Assembly: GCA_016782355.1 (NCBI GenBank)
Contig: JADHYP010000027.1
Span: 1-11,746, forward strand
From: Candidatus Syntropharchaeum sp.
GTDB lineage: Archaea > Halobacteriota > Syntropharchaeia > Alkanophagales > Methanospirareceae
DNA length: 11,746 nucleotides
Reading direction: 5' to 3'
The translations under genes and the position numbers were made by a program. Shown piece after piece: positions 1 through 5,878 of this stretch; within the stretch, counting starts at the first letter, position 1; each line of letters opens with the position of its first letter. A model generated the notes under the pieces. The model was not told the origin of the DNA. It saw nothing but the letters and a program-made list of their open reading frames with translations, and did no database searches.

Positions 1-287
1 CTATCGCACTATATGAAAAAGGGGCTTTGATTGCAAACGGCACCTGGACCGGCTACGCAGGCGACTGGCATAACATACCAATACATAACGTATCCGGTGC
101 TCCTTATGTCACGCTATTGGAAGACCATGAATACAACTACACTGTAAAAACAGGCTCTTATCCACAGATAATCCATGCGAGAAGCAAAGAGGCAATAGCA
201 GGAGCAGGAACAATCACCTGCGATAAGTTCATTGACGCCAATGGAAAAGTTTACGATGACTGGATACCCACCATCAAACTACATTAA
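1..287 (+). CDS. C-terminal end of a secreted surface-type protein (5' end outside window)
   Basis: The reading frame is open from base 3 and ends at TAA 285-287, so only about the last 94 residues are visible; the TTG at 27 is internal and not a start. The fragment is rich in Gly, Thr, Tyr and Asn. Near its end it reads GTITCDKFIDANGKVYDDW followed by IPTIKLH. From memory, this kind of ending (TGSYPQI..., then T.TC..F.DANG..Y..WIP.I.L) recurs in large exported beta-rich surface proteins of methanogen-related archaea. No membrane anchor or sorting signal follows it, which suggests a protein held by other domains or secreted. The next gene starts 14 bases downstream on the same strand. The function is unknown; the surface assignment is inference from wording, not from a catalytic motif. 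Confidence 0.5.
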   Translation, partial: IALYEKGALIANGTWTGYAGDWHNIPIHNVSGAPYVTLLEDHEYNYTVKTGSYPQIIHARSKEAIAGAGTITCDKFIDANGKVYDDWIPTIKLH

Positions 288-301
288 TTTTCACTCTCGA
301 A

Positions 302-1093
302 ATGCCTGAAAAGAAGAACTTATTAAAAACGTTTGAATACCTCTCTGGCTATTGTCAGGAGCATAAGGTAATGTCAGAAGGCGAACTCGCTTTGAAGATA
401 AGAGAGTGCGTAAATTCGCTCAGCGATGCCGGAAGAGAAGAGTTGGAAAGGAACTCAGGTGGAAATTTAGAAGAGTTGATTGTCAAAAGCATAACGAGCG
501 ACGAGAAAATTTCTGTTTTTTCTCCTGACATGCGCACCCGGATAAATTATCAGGGTGAGATATTTTACTGTCTGCCCGCGCATAGATACATGAGTGATGA
601 GCTGGAGGAAGCTTTTTTACGATGGGCAAAGATAAGAAGCCCGTTAAGTGCGTTGAAGAGCGTGGTGAAGGATTTCATGGCACAGAGTGGGTATCAGATT
701 AAAAACAAGAATGAGAAACGTGAAAATGAGCATCTCGAGATGATGGCGGTGAAAAATAAAAATAAAAACAGAAGCATACACATCTTCATTTTCCCTTCGA
801 TAAAGTTTGTTCCTCATTTCGTAGAAGCAGCATTGTTAGAGAACTCGGAAGTAAGGGAGGAAAAAGTAATCGTTGTTCCGACAGAGAAGACCCCGGCTCC
901 TTTTATCTCTTTCGTCCGCGAGCAGAACATTGGTGACGCAATGGTCTGGGTTGCAGACGTGGAGAAGAAAACAATAGACCCTTTCATAGGTAATCCCGAA
1001 GATGAAGCCATAGAGAATAATTTTGCCAATCCGGAACAGGCGAGGAGAGCGGTGAGCGTATGGATGAGGAAAATGCACTTCCTTGAGTTGTGA
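302..1093 (+). CDS. Hypothetical protein, 263 residues
   Basis: I do not recognise this family. The ATG at 302 is the first in frame, 14 bases after the preceding stop, with no Shine-Dalgarno-like sequence before it. The protein has three zones: a charged, mostly helical N-terminal part (about residues 1-90, with YLSGYCQEHK and repeated Glu/Lys), a Lys/Asn-rich linker around residues 133-157 (KNKNEKRENE and VKNKNKN), and an alpha/beta-looking C-terminal part. In that part strands such as HIFIFPS, KVIVVPT and AMVWVADV alternate with helices. The strand pattern could fit a small nucleotide-binding or nuclease-like fold, but no catalytic motif is convincing. There is no signal peptide or membrane segment. 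It converges on cetZ with 25 bases between the stops. The A-rich codons of the linker look like low-complexity expansion. Confidence 0.7.
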   Translation: MPEKKNLLKTFEYLSGYCQEHKVMSEGELALKIRECVNSLSDAGREELERNSGGNLEELIVKSITSDEKISVFSPDMRTRINYQGEIFYCLPAHRYMSDELEEAFLRWAKIRSPLSALKSVVKDFMAQSGYQIKNKNEKRENEHLEMMAVKNKNKNRSIHIFIFPSIKFVPHFVEAALLENSEVREEKVIVVPTEKTPAPFISFVREQNIGDAMVWVADVEKKTIDPFIGNPEDEAIENNFANPEQARRAVSVWMRKMHFLEL

Positions 1094-1118
1094 TTCTCCG
1101 CCCATCACGGTATCACGC

Positions 1119-2270
1119 TCAGAACAAAGGCGCTATTGTTTCGTTTGTATCCATCAACACCTTATATTCGCGCTCTTTCTCGCTTGATACTTCTTTTATT
1201 TTCTCCTGTGCTTCCGCACCTATTTCTTGTAGCTCTTTTATCCTTGGAATCTCCGATACGCCGGAAAACAGAACAACCGTCGCTACATGCTGCCCCTTTA
1301 CGAGTGGAAAATCACCGCCCCTTACTTCCGTTCCTCTTATCATCTCCTCGATCCGCACCTTTGACTTCTCTATACCTTTTCTACTTAGCTCCTTAGGAGG
1401 TCCCGCTGCGATTATCAATGCTCTTTCCGCAGTTGAGACGTCACATGGAATCGTTAATCTTCCCGCTACTGCTCTCCTTACCAGAGAAGTAACCCTTGTA
1501 ACCGTATCCATCTTATCCAGAGTCCCTTTTTTACCAAAGAACTTCTTTAAAAATCCCTCGCTCTCTATTTCTTCCGCAGCATAGCCAATCGTTGATATTC
1601 CGCCTCCTTTAAGCGTGTTAATCACCTCTGCCGCATCTACCACCATCTGCCCCACTTCATTCGCTTCTCCCGCTCCAAACAAAATCCCGAACCGCCTCAC
1701 TATCTCTTCGTTTATATCCACAAACGCCTCCTTTACGCTCTCGCCACCCTTCTTCCACGCATCGTTATCGAAAAGGAACAGATTATCCACTTCGTTCACG
1801 AAAGTCATCAGACTCCTTGCGGCATTTAAAGAATATAAGCTCCCTTCGTCCTTCGCTGGCAAAACCCCAAGTCCATAAACCGGCTCCTCGTATAGCTTCT
1901 TCAGCCTTCTTGCCAATACTGGCGCACCTCCGGAACCCGTTCCACCGCCCAGACCTGCTATTATCAAGAAGGCATCAATCTGGTGTGTCCCCCGCTTGTC
2001 TATTGCGCTCTGTATCGTATAAATTTCATCAGTGGCAACCTCCGCTCCAAATTCGTTATCTGCTCCTATCCCATGCCCCTTCACCATTGACTCCCCTACA
2101 AGCAACTTGTCTTCCATTGGTATGTTCCGTATCCCGATCAAATCCGATCTCGCGGTATTAATAGCCAATGCACGAACCACGAAATTCTGCCCCGTTCGGT
2201 TAGCAAACTCTACGAATGAATCCGCTACTCTCCCCCCGGCTTGCCCATATCCTATCACAAATACCCTCAT
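1119..2270 (-). CDS. cetZ: CetZ-type tubulin/FtsZ-family GTPase
   Basis: This is a 383-residue protein of the archaeal CetZ branch of the tubulin superfamily. CetZ proteins form cytoskeletal polymers at the membrane and, in haloarchaea, control cell shape and motility. The GTP-binding half is clear: T1-like GYGQAGGRV (residues 7-15), NTARSDL (38-44, typical of CetZ) and the tubulin signature GGGTGSG (108-114). The T7-like loop VVDAAEVINTL (210-220) carries the acidic residues (D212, E215) that stimulate GTP hydrolysis in the neighbouring subunit. The C-terminal domain is complete and the tail is short (TNETIAPLF), without the long linker and conserved tip of FtsZ. A ribosome binding site GGTGAG (2276-2281) lies five bases before the ATG and fixes the start. 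It is the last gene of the minus-strand block, with its own promoter-like sequence. FtsZ itself is ruled out by the NTARSDL and DAAEV motifs. Confidence 0.93.
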   Translation of the reverse strand: MRVFVIGYGQAGGRVADSFVEFANRTGQNFVVRALAINTARSDLIGIRNIPMEDKLLVGESMVKGHGIGADNEFGAEVATDEIYTIQSAIDKRGTHQIDAFLIIAGLGGGTGSGGAPVLARRLKKLYEEPVYGLGVLPAKDEGSLYSLNAARSLMTFVNEVDNLFLFDNDAWKKGGESVKEAFVDINEEIVRRFGILFGAGEANEVGQMVVDAAEVINTLKGGGISTIGYAAEEIESEGFLKKFFGKKGTLDKMDTVTRVTSLVRRAVAGRLTIPCDVSTAERALIIAAGPPKELSRKGIEKSKVRIEEMIRGTEVRGGDFPLVKGQHVATVVLFSGVSEIPRIKELQEIGAEAQEKIKEVSSEKEREYKVLMDTNETIAPLF

Positions 2271-2275
2271 TTTTT

Positions 2276-2332
2276 CTCACCTTTTTCATTATTTACTATT
2301 ATTATTGCCAATGCCCTATATAAAATAATAGG
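2276..2332 (-). promoter_or_regulatory. Promoter and ribosome binding site of cetZ
   Basis: Read on the minus strand, a TATA-like TTTTATATA (2317-2325) lies about 50 bases before the cetZ ATG. It would place transcription start near 2290-2295 and give a short leader carrying GGTGAG (2276-2281). The TATA-like box sits between the arms of a small inverted repeat, CCTAT (2315-2319) and ATAGG (2328-2332). A regulator could bind there, but such short arms can arise by chance in AT-rich DNA. Confidence 0.4.
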
Positions 2333-2409
2333 TAGTTTGAAAAAATTATTTCATATATTTTTATTTTTTTAACAATATGATGGATTTCGTGGGACGCCAA
2401 CCTGTGTTT

Positions 2410-3108
2410 TCACTGCCCAAACCTTCTCTCTCGCCATTGAAAATCTCGAACCGCCCTCAGGAGGTCTATTTTCCTGAATTGCGTCCAATTGACGTCCGTA
2501 AAATAAAATTCACTGTACACAGATTGCCATATCAAGAAATCCGTTAAACGCGTTGCACCTGACCTGATGACGAGGTCGGGCTCTGATTTGAAAATCAACT
2601 CGGATTCTATCAGCTTCTCGTCTATCTCTTCGGGCTCTATTTCTCCGGTCTTCACTCGCTTTACAATCTCTTTTATCGCCTTCGTTAGCTCGCTTCTACC
2701 ACCTAACCCTATTGAAACGTTTATCTTCCTCTCGTTATCGTTCGTATCCTCGTTATCTGCACCTTTTATGATTTTTGCATACGCCGGTTCCGGTATGTCC
2801 GCGTATATTGCAATGGACGCTTTTTCTTTACTCAACGCCTTTGTTATATGTTCCATGAGGTGAGCGTGAGTTTTTTCCAGCAACTTCTTGTCCATACCAT
2901 CCCGGATAACGCTGATATAAACGCTTATAATATCTATTTCCAGTGCATGGCACCACTTTATGAAGTGCCTTAGCTTTTCCATTCCCATCGCATCGGAAAG
3001 AAGGTCGGTTTCATCCAGGACAAGAAGGACATGATTCACGAGAATATGCGAATTCAATATTCCTCTTTTCAATATTCTTTCGTATATACACAAAATTGGG
3101 TTCAACAT
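2410..3108 (-). CDS. cis-Prenyltransferase (UppS/DHDDS family), degenerate active site; probable non-catalytic subunit
   Basis: This is a 232-residue member of the undecaprenyl diphosphate synthase family, which builds the long polyprenyl phosphate that carries glycans. The C-terminal half is typical: PDLVIRSGATRLTDFLIWQS, then YSEFYFTD and the ending RERRFG (the RxG element of the dimer interface). The N-terminal half starts as expected (IYERILKRG, then NHVLLVLD), but the signature DGNRR is replaced by DETDL. Only the first Asp (D32) remains; Gly, Asn and Arg are lost. The RTGGE segment is also changed to RSGAT. Heteromeric cis-prenyltransferases pair a catalytic subunit with a degenerate one (Nus1/NgBR in eukaryotes, and a heteromeric enzyme known from Methanosarcina mazei); this protein fits the degenerate partner. 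I chose the ATG at 3108 because the frame farther upstream runs into tRNA-Ser and because YER near the N-terminus matches the family. No ribosome binding site precedes it. Confidence 0.85.
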   Translation of the reverse strand: MLNPILCIYERILKRGILNSHILVNHVLLVLDETDLLSDAMGMEKLRHFIKWCHALEIDIISVYISVIRDGMDKKLLEKTHAHLMEHITKALSKEKASIAIYADIPEPAYAKIIKGADNEDTNDNERKINVSIGLGGRSELTKAIKEIVKRVKTGEIEPEEIDEKLIESELIFKSEPDLVIRSGATRLTDFLIWQSVYSEFYFTDVNWTQFRKIDLLRAVRDFQWRERRFGQ

Positions 3109-3111
3109 AAG

Positions 3112-3197
3112 CGCCGGGAGAGGGATTCGAACCCTCGCTCCCCGTAAGGGGAAGTAGGTTAGCAACCTACCGCCTTAGACCACTTGGCTATCCCGAC
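3112..3197 (-). tRNA. tRNA-Ser (anticodon GCT)
   Basis: The minus strand folds into a class II tRNA of 86 bases. The acceptor arms GTCGGGA and TCCCGGC pair over seven positions with one T-G wobble, followed by discriminator G. The anticodon stem GTAGG/CCTAC encloses the loop TTGCTAA, giving anticodon GCT for Ser codons AGC and AGT. The long variable arm TCCCCTTACGGGGA and the T-arm GAGGGTTCGAATCCCTC are clear. CCA is not encoded; the bases after the discriminator are CTT and then the ATG of the cis-prenyltransferase gene. I see no intron. Confidence 0.97.
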
Positions 3198-3224
3198 ATT
3201 GTTTACGTTTATTTACGTTTCGGT

Positions 3225-3234
3225 CTTTTATAAA
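3225..3234 (-). promoter_or_regulatory. TATA box for tRNA-Ser and probably the cis-prenyltransferase gene
   Basis: On the minus strand TTTATAAAAG lies about 33 bases before the tRNA 5' end, the spacing expected if transcription begins a few bases upstream of the mature tRNA. It overlaps the ubiX stop codon (3228-3230). No second TATA-like sequence fits between the tRNA and the downstream gene, so the two are probably co-transcribed. Confidence 0.6.
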
Positions 3235-3806
3235 TGTTTCCATCGCTTTATTAAACCGTTCTCCTTCCCGGTTCCGAGTTCAATCCCGAATACGTCAAGT
3301 GCGCGTGCCACGATAAAATCTGCCATGTCAAGCACGGTTTTTGGCTTATGATAAAATGCCGGTGATGCAGGCAAGAGAATAGCACCTGCTTTCTTCACCG
3401 TAACCATGTTCGCCAGATGTATAAGACTGAGAGGTGCCTCCCTTGGTATAATCACCAATTTTCTATTCTCCTTTAAGCATACTTCCGCGGCTCTCGTGAT
3501 TAGCGTAGTAGATATGCCGGCTGCGATACAGCCCAGAGTTTTCATGCTGCAAGGCGCTATTATCGCTCCGTCATGCCGGACTGACCCGCTGCTTAGCGGT
3601 GCCGTGAGGTCTGAATTATCATAGACATGAGAAGCAAGCGCGTATATTTCCTCAAGTTCATAATCTGTTTCTATGGCTATTATCTTCTTTGCACTCTCTG
3701 ATACGATGAGGTAGGTTTCTGCGGTGTTTCTTTCTCTTAGCACTTCTAACAATCGTATTCCATACACAACACCGCTTGCTCCCGTAATTCCCACTATTAT
3801 TTTCAT
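3228..3806 (-). CDS. ubiX: Flavin prenyltransferase UbiX
   Basis: This 192-residue protein has the full length and signatures of UbiX/Pad1. The enzyme joins a dimethylallyl group to FMN to make prenyl-FMN, the cofactor of UbiD-family decarboxylases. Visible motifs are the FMN-binding GITGASG (residues 6-12), the segment APCSMKTLGCIAAG (84-97) and PREAPLS (121-127), whose Arg and neighbours hold the phosphate. No ubiD gene is in the window. In many archaea a UbiD-type decarboxylase acts in the modified mevalonate pathway, so prenyl-FMN is needed for isoprenoid supply; the nearby cis-prenyltransferase fits that theme (inference). The ATG overlaps the stop of a small upstream frame (ATGA at 3803-3806). 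No strong ribosome binding site is visible, so translation may be coupled to that frame or the mRNA may be leaderless. Confidence 0.95.
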   Translation of the reverse strand: MKIIVGITGASGVVYGIRLLEVLRERNTAETYLIVSESAKKIIAIETDYELEEIYALASHVYDNSDLTAPLSSGSVRHDGAIIAPCSMKTLGCIAAGISTTLITRAAEVCLKENRKLVIIPREAPLSLIHLANMVTVKKAGAILLPASPAFYHKPKTVLDMADFIVARALDVFGIELGTGKENGLIKRWKHL

Positions 3807-3931
3807 GTTAAAGGGTTAACATTTGTAGGGTTAAAATCTATATCTTTTTGCCCATCTCTTCCTAAAAAATATGGTACTGTTATTCCTATTACCCTTTCTC
3901 CTCTATATCGCACAATAATGTCGTTATCCAT
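3803..3931 (-). CDS. Small DUF2283-like fragment overlapping ubiX
   Basis: A 42-residue frame from ATG 3931 ends with TGA 3803-3805, overlapping the ubiX ATG. The frame is open further upstream to a stop at 3974-3976, and GTG 3949 would be an alternative start (48 residues). The part DDAELMDNDIIVRYRGERV followed by IGITV resembles the C-terminal half of DUF2283 proteins, small proteins often found beside toxin-antitoxin genes. The expected N-terminal strand (a YD.e.D.lyi-like stretch) is missing, and the tail from PYFLGRDGQ onward does not look like the family. It is probably a truncated relic, though the ATGA overlap leaves room for a role in ubiX translation. The family match is from memory and tentative. 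Confidence 0.4.
   Translation of the reverse strand: MDNDIIVRYRGERVIGITVPYFLGRDGQKDIDFNPTNVNPLT
3812..3834. repeat. Two AGGGTTAA direct repeats just upstream of ubiX
   Basis: AGGGTTAA occurs at 3812-3819 and again at 3827-3834, 15 bases apart, within 30 bases of the ubiX start. On the coding strand they encode the two Asn-Pro pairs at the end of the small upstream frame. They could be an operator or a slippage duplication; nothing decides between these. Confidence 0.35.
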
Positions 3932-3966
3932 GAGTTCAGCATCATCCACAGCAGTTGGTGTTATAT

Positions 3967-4244
3967 TTAGATTTTAAAGAGTGGTTCAACCTTTTCCGCG
4001 AATATTCGTGAAAATTTTTCCTTCAAAAATCCTTCTGGGTTGTAAGAAGAAAAAAGACTTTGGGATAATATTTCTCTGTCCCTTGTGATTAAGATGGAGT
4101 TTTCATTTCTGGCTAGCGCTAATATTAAACAATCAGATTTAAAATCTCCTTTGGAGCAGGCCAGAGTCTCATTCTTGACTCCAAGTCTACCTCTTCACAC
4201 AAAACATTTAATATCACATCTGTATCCAGAAATACTCTAAGCAC
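3967..4244 (-). pseudogene. vapC: Broken VapC-type PIN-domain toxin
   Basis: The gene starts at GTG 4244, overlapping the end of the antitoxin gene by eight bases, the usual layout of a vapBC pair. The start LRVFLDTDVILNVLCEE is a standard PIN-domain opening with the first metal-binding Asp. The frame then runs into a stop at 4125-4127. The rest of a PIN domain continues in another frame: GDFKSDCLILALARNENSIL and then ITRDRE, ending at TAA 3967-3969. Together the two parts make about 90 codons against roughly 130-145 usual, so the middle of the domain appears deleted as well as frame-shifted. PIN toxins are Mg-dependent ribonucleases; this copy should be inactive. Confidence 0.75.
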
Positions 4245-4407
4245 GTTCTCGCCTCATTTCTTTTATTATATCAGTAGATGTTTTTCCTTTTGGAATAGCT
4301 CCTTCAAACACACCCAAAAGTCTATCTCCAAGCATTTCCTCTGACGTTGTCTTTTTATATTTATATTCCTTGGCATATTCTATTATTTCTTCGACTTTTA
4401 TTGGCAT
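4237..4407 (-). CDS. vapB: VapB-like antitoxin, 56 residues
   Basis: This is a short intact frame with a good ribosome binding site, GAGGT (4414-4418), six bases before its ATG. The protein is charged (VEEIIEYAKEYKYKKTTSEE, then MLGDRLLGVFEGAIPKGKTS and DIIKEMRRERA). Its GAIPKGKTSTDIIKEMR part resembles archaeal antitoxins paired with PIN toxins; such proteins bind the toxin with this extended C-terminal part. The GTG of the toxin remnant overlaps its last codons. It lies 30 bases after asd on the same strand. With the toxin broken, the antitoxin may be a leftover, or it may neutralise a related toxin elsewhere. Confidence 0.7.
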   Translation of the reverse strand: MPIKVEEIIEYAKEYKYKKTTSEEMLGDRLLGVFEGAIPKGKTSTDIIKEMRRERA

Positions 4408-4437
4408 TTTTTTACCTCAATTAATTTATTTGTGTTC

Positions 4438-5496
4438 TTATATATATCCTTTCTCCACCAACACCTCTGCATTCAATATAGATGCGCCAGCAGCCCCTCT
4501 TATCGTATTATGCCCCTGTACAATGTATTTTACCTCGTTTCCCGCTTCTATTCCACCTGCCCTTATTCTTCCTACCGAGATACTCATCCCCCTGCCTGCA
4601 TCGCGGTCTAACTTCGGTTGCGGTCTATCCTGCTCCTCACGCAGTATTATAGGCTTATCAGGAGCGAAAGGCGTTTTTATATCCGAGGTGAAGTCCTTAA
4701 ATGCCCTCTTCACTTCCTCCGCACTTACGCTTTCTTCAAACTTCACCCATACCGCCTCCGTATGCCCATCCATCACGGGAACTCGATGGCAAGAAGCACA
4801 GATTTTGAACGCCGCATTTTTTATCTCCCTTCCTTCCAGCGTCCCGAGGATTTTAAGTGGCTCACTTTCCATCTTATCCTCCTCCTGCCCTATAAACGGT
4901 ATCACGTTATCCAGTATCGCCATTGAAGGCAAACCCGCATACCCGGCACCTGATACCGCCTGCATGGTTGCAACCCGCACCTCTTTTATTCCCAATCTCA
5001 TCAAAGGCTTCAAACTCAGGGTCATCACGATTGCCGAACAATTGGGATTTGTTATAATGAACCCATCCCAGCCCCGCTTCTCTTTCTGCACCTCGATTAA
5101 TGCTAAATGGTCTGCATTTATCTCGGGAATGACCAGTGGCACGTCCTTTTCCATTCTATGCACCGCGACATTAGTGGAAACCGCATATCCTGCCTGCGCG
5201 CATTTCTTCTCCACTTCACGTGCAATTGACCCCGGGAGAGCGGAAAACATAACTGCTACGTCTTCATTCCCCGCAGCGTCCACATCGTTCATGGATTGCA
5301 CCACCATCTCCGCTGCTTCCTCCGGCATCTCATACGGAAGAACCCACTTTGCCACTTCGCGGTATCTCTTACCCGCACTTCTCTCAGAAGCAAAAAGAGC
5401 TCCAAACTCAAACCAGGGGTGCCCATCCAAAAGTTGCACGAACCTCTGTCCTACGCTTCCTGTCGCACCCAATATCCCTACTTTTATTTTTTCCAT
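4438..5496 (-). CDS. asd: Aspartate-semialdehyde dehydrogenase (archaeal/fungal type)
   Basis: This 352-residue enzyme reduces aspartyl phosphate to aspartate semialdehyde with NADPH, the branch point to threonine, methionine and lysine (or diaminopimelate). The nucleotide-binding motif GILGATGSVGQRF (residues 7-19) is followed by FSALPGS (84-90), the catalytic Cys in NPNCSA (C153), the motif AVSGAGYAG (180-188) and the catalytic His in SCHRVPVMDGH (H245). The length and the C-terminal ending (GHNTIRGAAGASILNAEVL) match the archaeal branch rather than the longer bacterial one. The ATG at 5496 gives the usual N-terminus (MEKIKVGILGATG). Only a weak GTGGT (5502-5506) precedes it. It is divergent from rpl40e. 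No other lysine or threonine pathway gene is beside it. Confidence 0.96.
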   Translation of the reverse strand: MEKIKVGILGATGSVGQRFVQLLDGHPWFEFGALFASERSAGKRYREVAKWVLPYEMPEEAAEMVVQSMNDVDAAGNEDVAVMFSALPGSIAREVEKKCAQAGYAVSTNVAVHRMEKDVPLVIPEINADHLALIEVQKEKRGWDGFIITNPNCSAIVMTLSLKPLMRLGIKEVRVATMQAVSGAGYAGLPSMAILDNVIPFIGQEEDKMESEPLKILGTLEGREIKNAAFKICASCHRVPVMDGHTEAVWVKFEESVSAEEVKRAFKDFTSDIKTPFAPDKPIILREEQDRPQPKLDRDAGRGMSISVGRIRAGGIEAGNEVKYIVQGHNTIRGAAGASILNAEVLVEKGYI

Positions 5497-5597
5497 TTTC
5501 TACCACTTATTCCTTTATCTATCTGTGAAAAGATTTAAAAGAATTTATAGGTTTTTATGGGTGTAGGTAAAGTAGATATGTAGAGGTGAGAAATGGA
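5497..5597. promoter_or_regulatory. Divergent promoter region between asd and rpl40e
   Basis: These 101 bases separate two genes that start in opposite directions. AT-rich TATA-like stretches lie in the middle (TTTAAAAG 5534-5541 and ATTTATAG 5543-5550 on the plus strand; TATAAATTC and TTTTAAATC on the minus strand). On the plus side GAGGTGA (5583-5589) is a strong ribosome binding site eight bases before the rpl40e ATG. Exact transcription starts cannot be assigned. Confidence 0.45.
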
Positions 5598-5744
5598 ATG
5601 GCAAGATTCCCGGAAGCGGAGGCAAGGCTCTTTCGCGTGAAAATATGCATGGACTGTAATGCGAGAAATGCCCTCAGGGCGACGAGGTGCAGGAAATGCG
5701 GGTCAAATGATTTGAGGCAGAAATCTACTCATAGGGGTAAATAG
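5598..5744 (+). CDS. rpl40e: Large-subunit ribosomal protein L40e
   Basis: This 48-residue zinc-ribbon protein of the archaeal large ribosomal subunit is not fused to ubiquitin as in eukaryotes. It begins [12 protein letters not shown] and carries C17-x2-C20 (KICMDC) and C31-x2-C34 (RCRKC), the four zinc ligands, then the typical Arg/Lys-rich end ([11 protein letters not shown]). The ATG at 5598 follows GAGGTGA (5583-5589); another ATG at 5593 is out of frame and closes quickly. The gene starts a plus-strand run that includes the TIR protein. Confidence 0.95.
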   Translation: MARFPEAEARLFRVKICMDCNARNALRATRCRKCGSNDLRQKSTHRGK

Positions 5745-5809
5745 ACCGCTTTGGGTTATAGGGGGGGTATTTTCAACGTGGAGGACAAAGGCGTTAGGAA
5801 GGAGGCTCT

Positions 5810-5878
5810 ATGAGCCGAAAGATGAGAAATAATGAAAGTGAAAGAAAAGATGAAGAAGTGGGAAGATACCACGCCTGA
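5810..5878 (+). CDS. Candidate 22-codon leader frame before the TIR gene
   Basis: A strong ribosome binding site AAGGAGG (5799-5805) sits four bases before ATG 5810, which opens a 22-residue charged frame (MSRKMRNNESERKDEEVGRY plus HA) ending at TGA 5876-5878. It overlaps the beginning of the TIR gene in a different frame. The TIR ATG itself has no such site. The frame may be a translated leader that feeds ribosomes to the TIR start, or a sign that the real TIR N-terminus begins here and shifts frame. It could also be chance. Confidence 0.3.
   Translation: MSRKMRNNESERKDEEVGRYHA

Noticed and set aside
1090..1584. Plus-strand open frame opposite cetZ
   Set aside because: It is the antisense of conserved CetZ sequence, Ser-rich and without motif or ribosome binding site.
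3109..3165. Longer N-terminus of the cis-prenyltransferase starting inside the tRNA
   Set aside because: The extra 19 codons are tRNA-Ser sequence; the family N-terminus begins around the ATG at 3108.
4370..5566. 398-residue open frame on the plus strand, longer than asd
   Set aside because: It lies opposite asd, which has every catalytic motif. The translation is Ser/Ala/Pro-rich without domain signatures, typical of the antisense of a coding gene.
5745..5813. Readthrough extension of L40e through its TAG
   Set aside because: The frame stays open for 22 codons, but L40e is complete at 48 residues and the extension has no family match.
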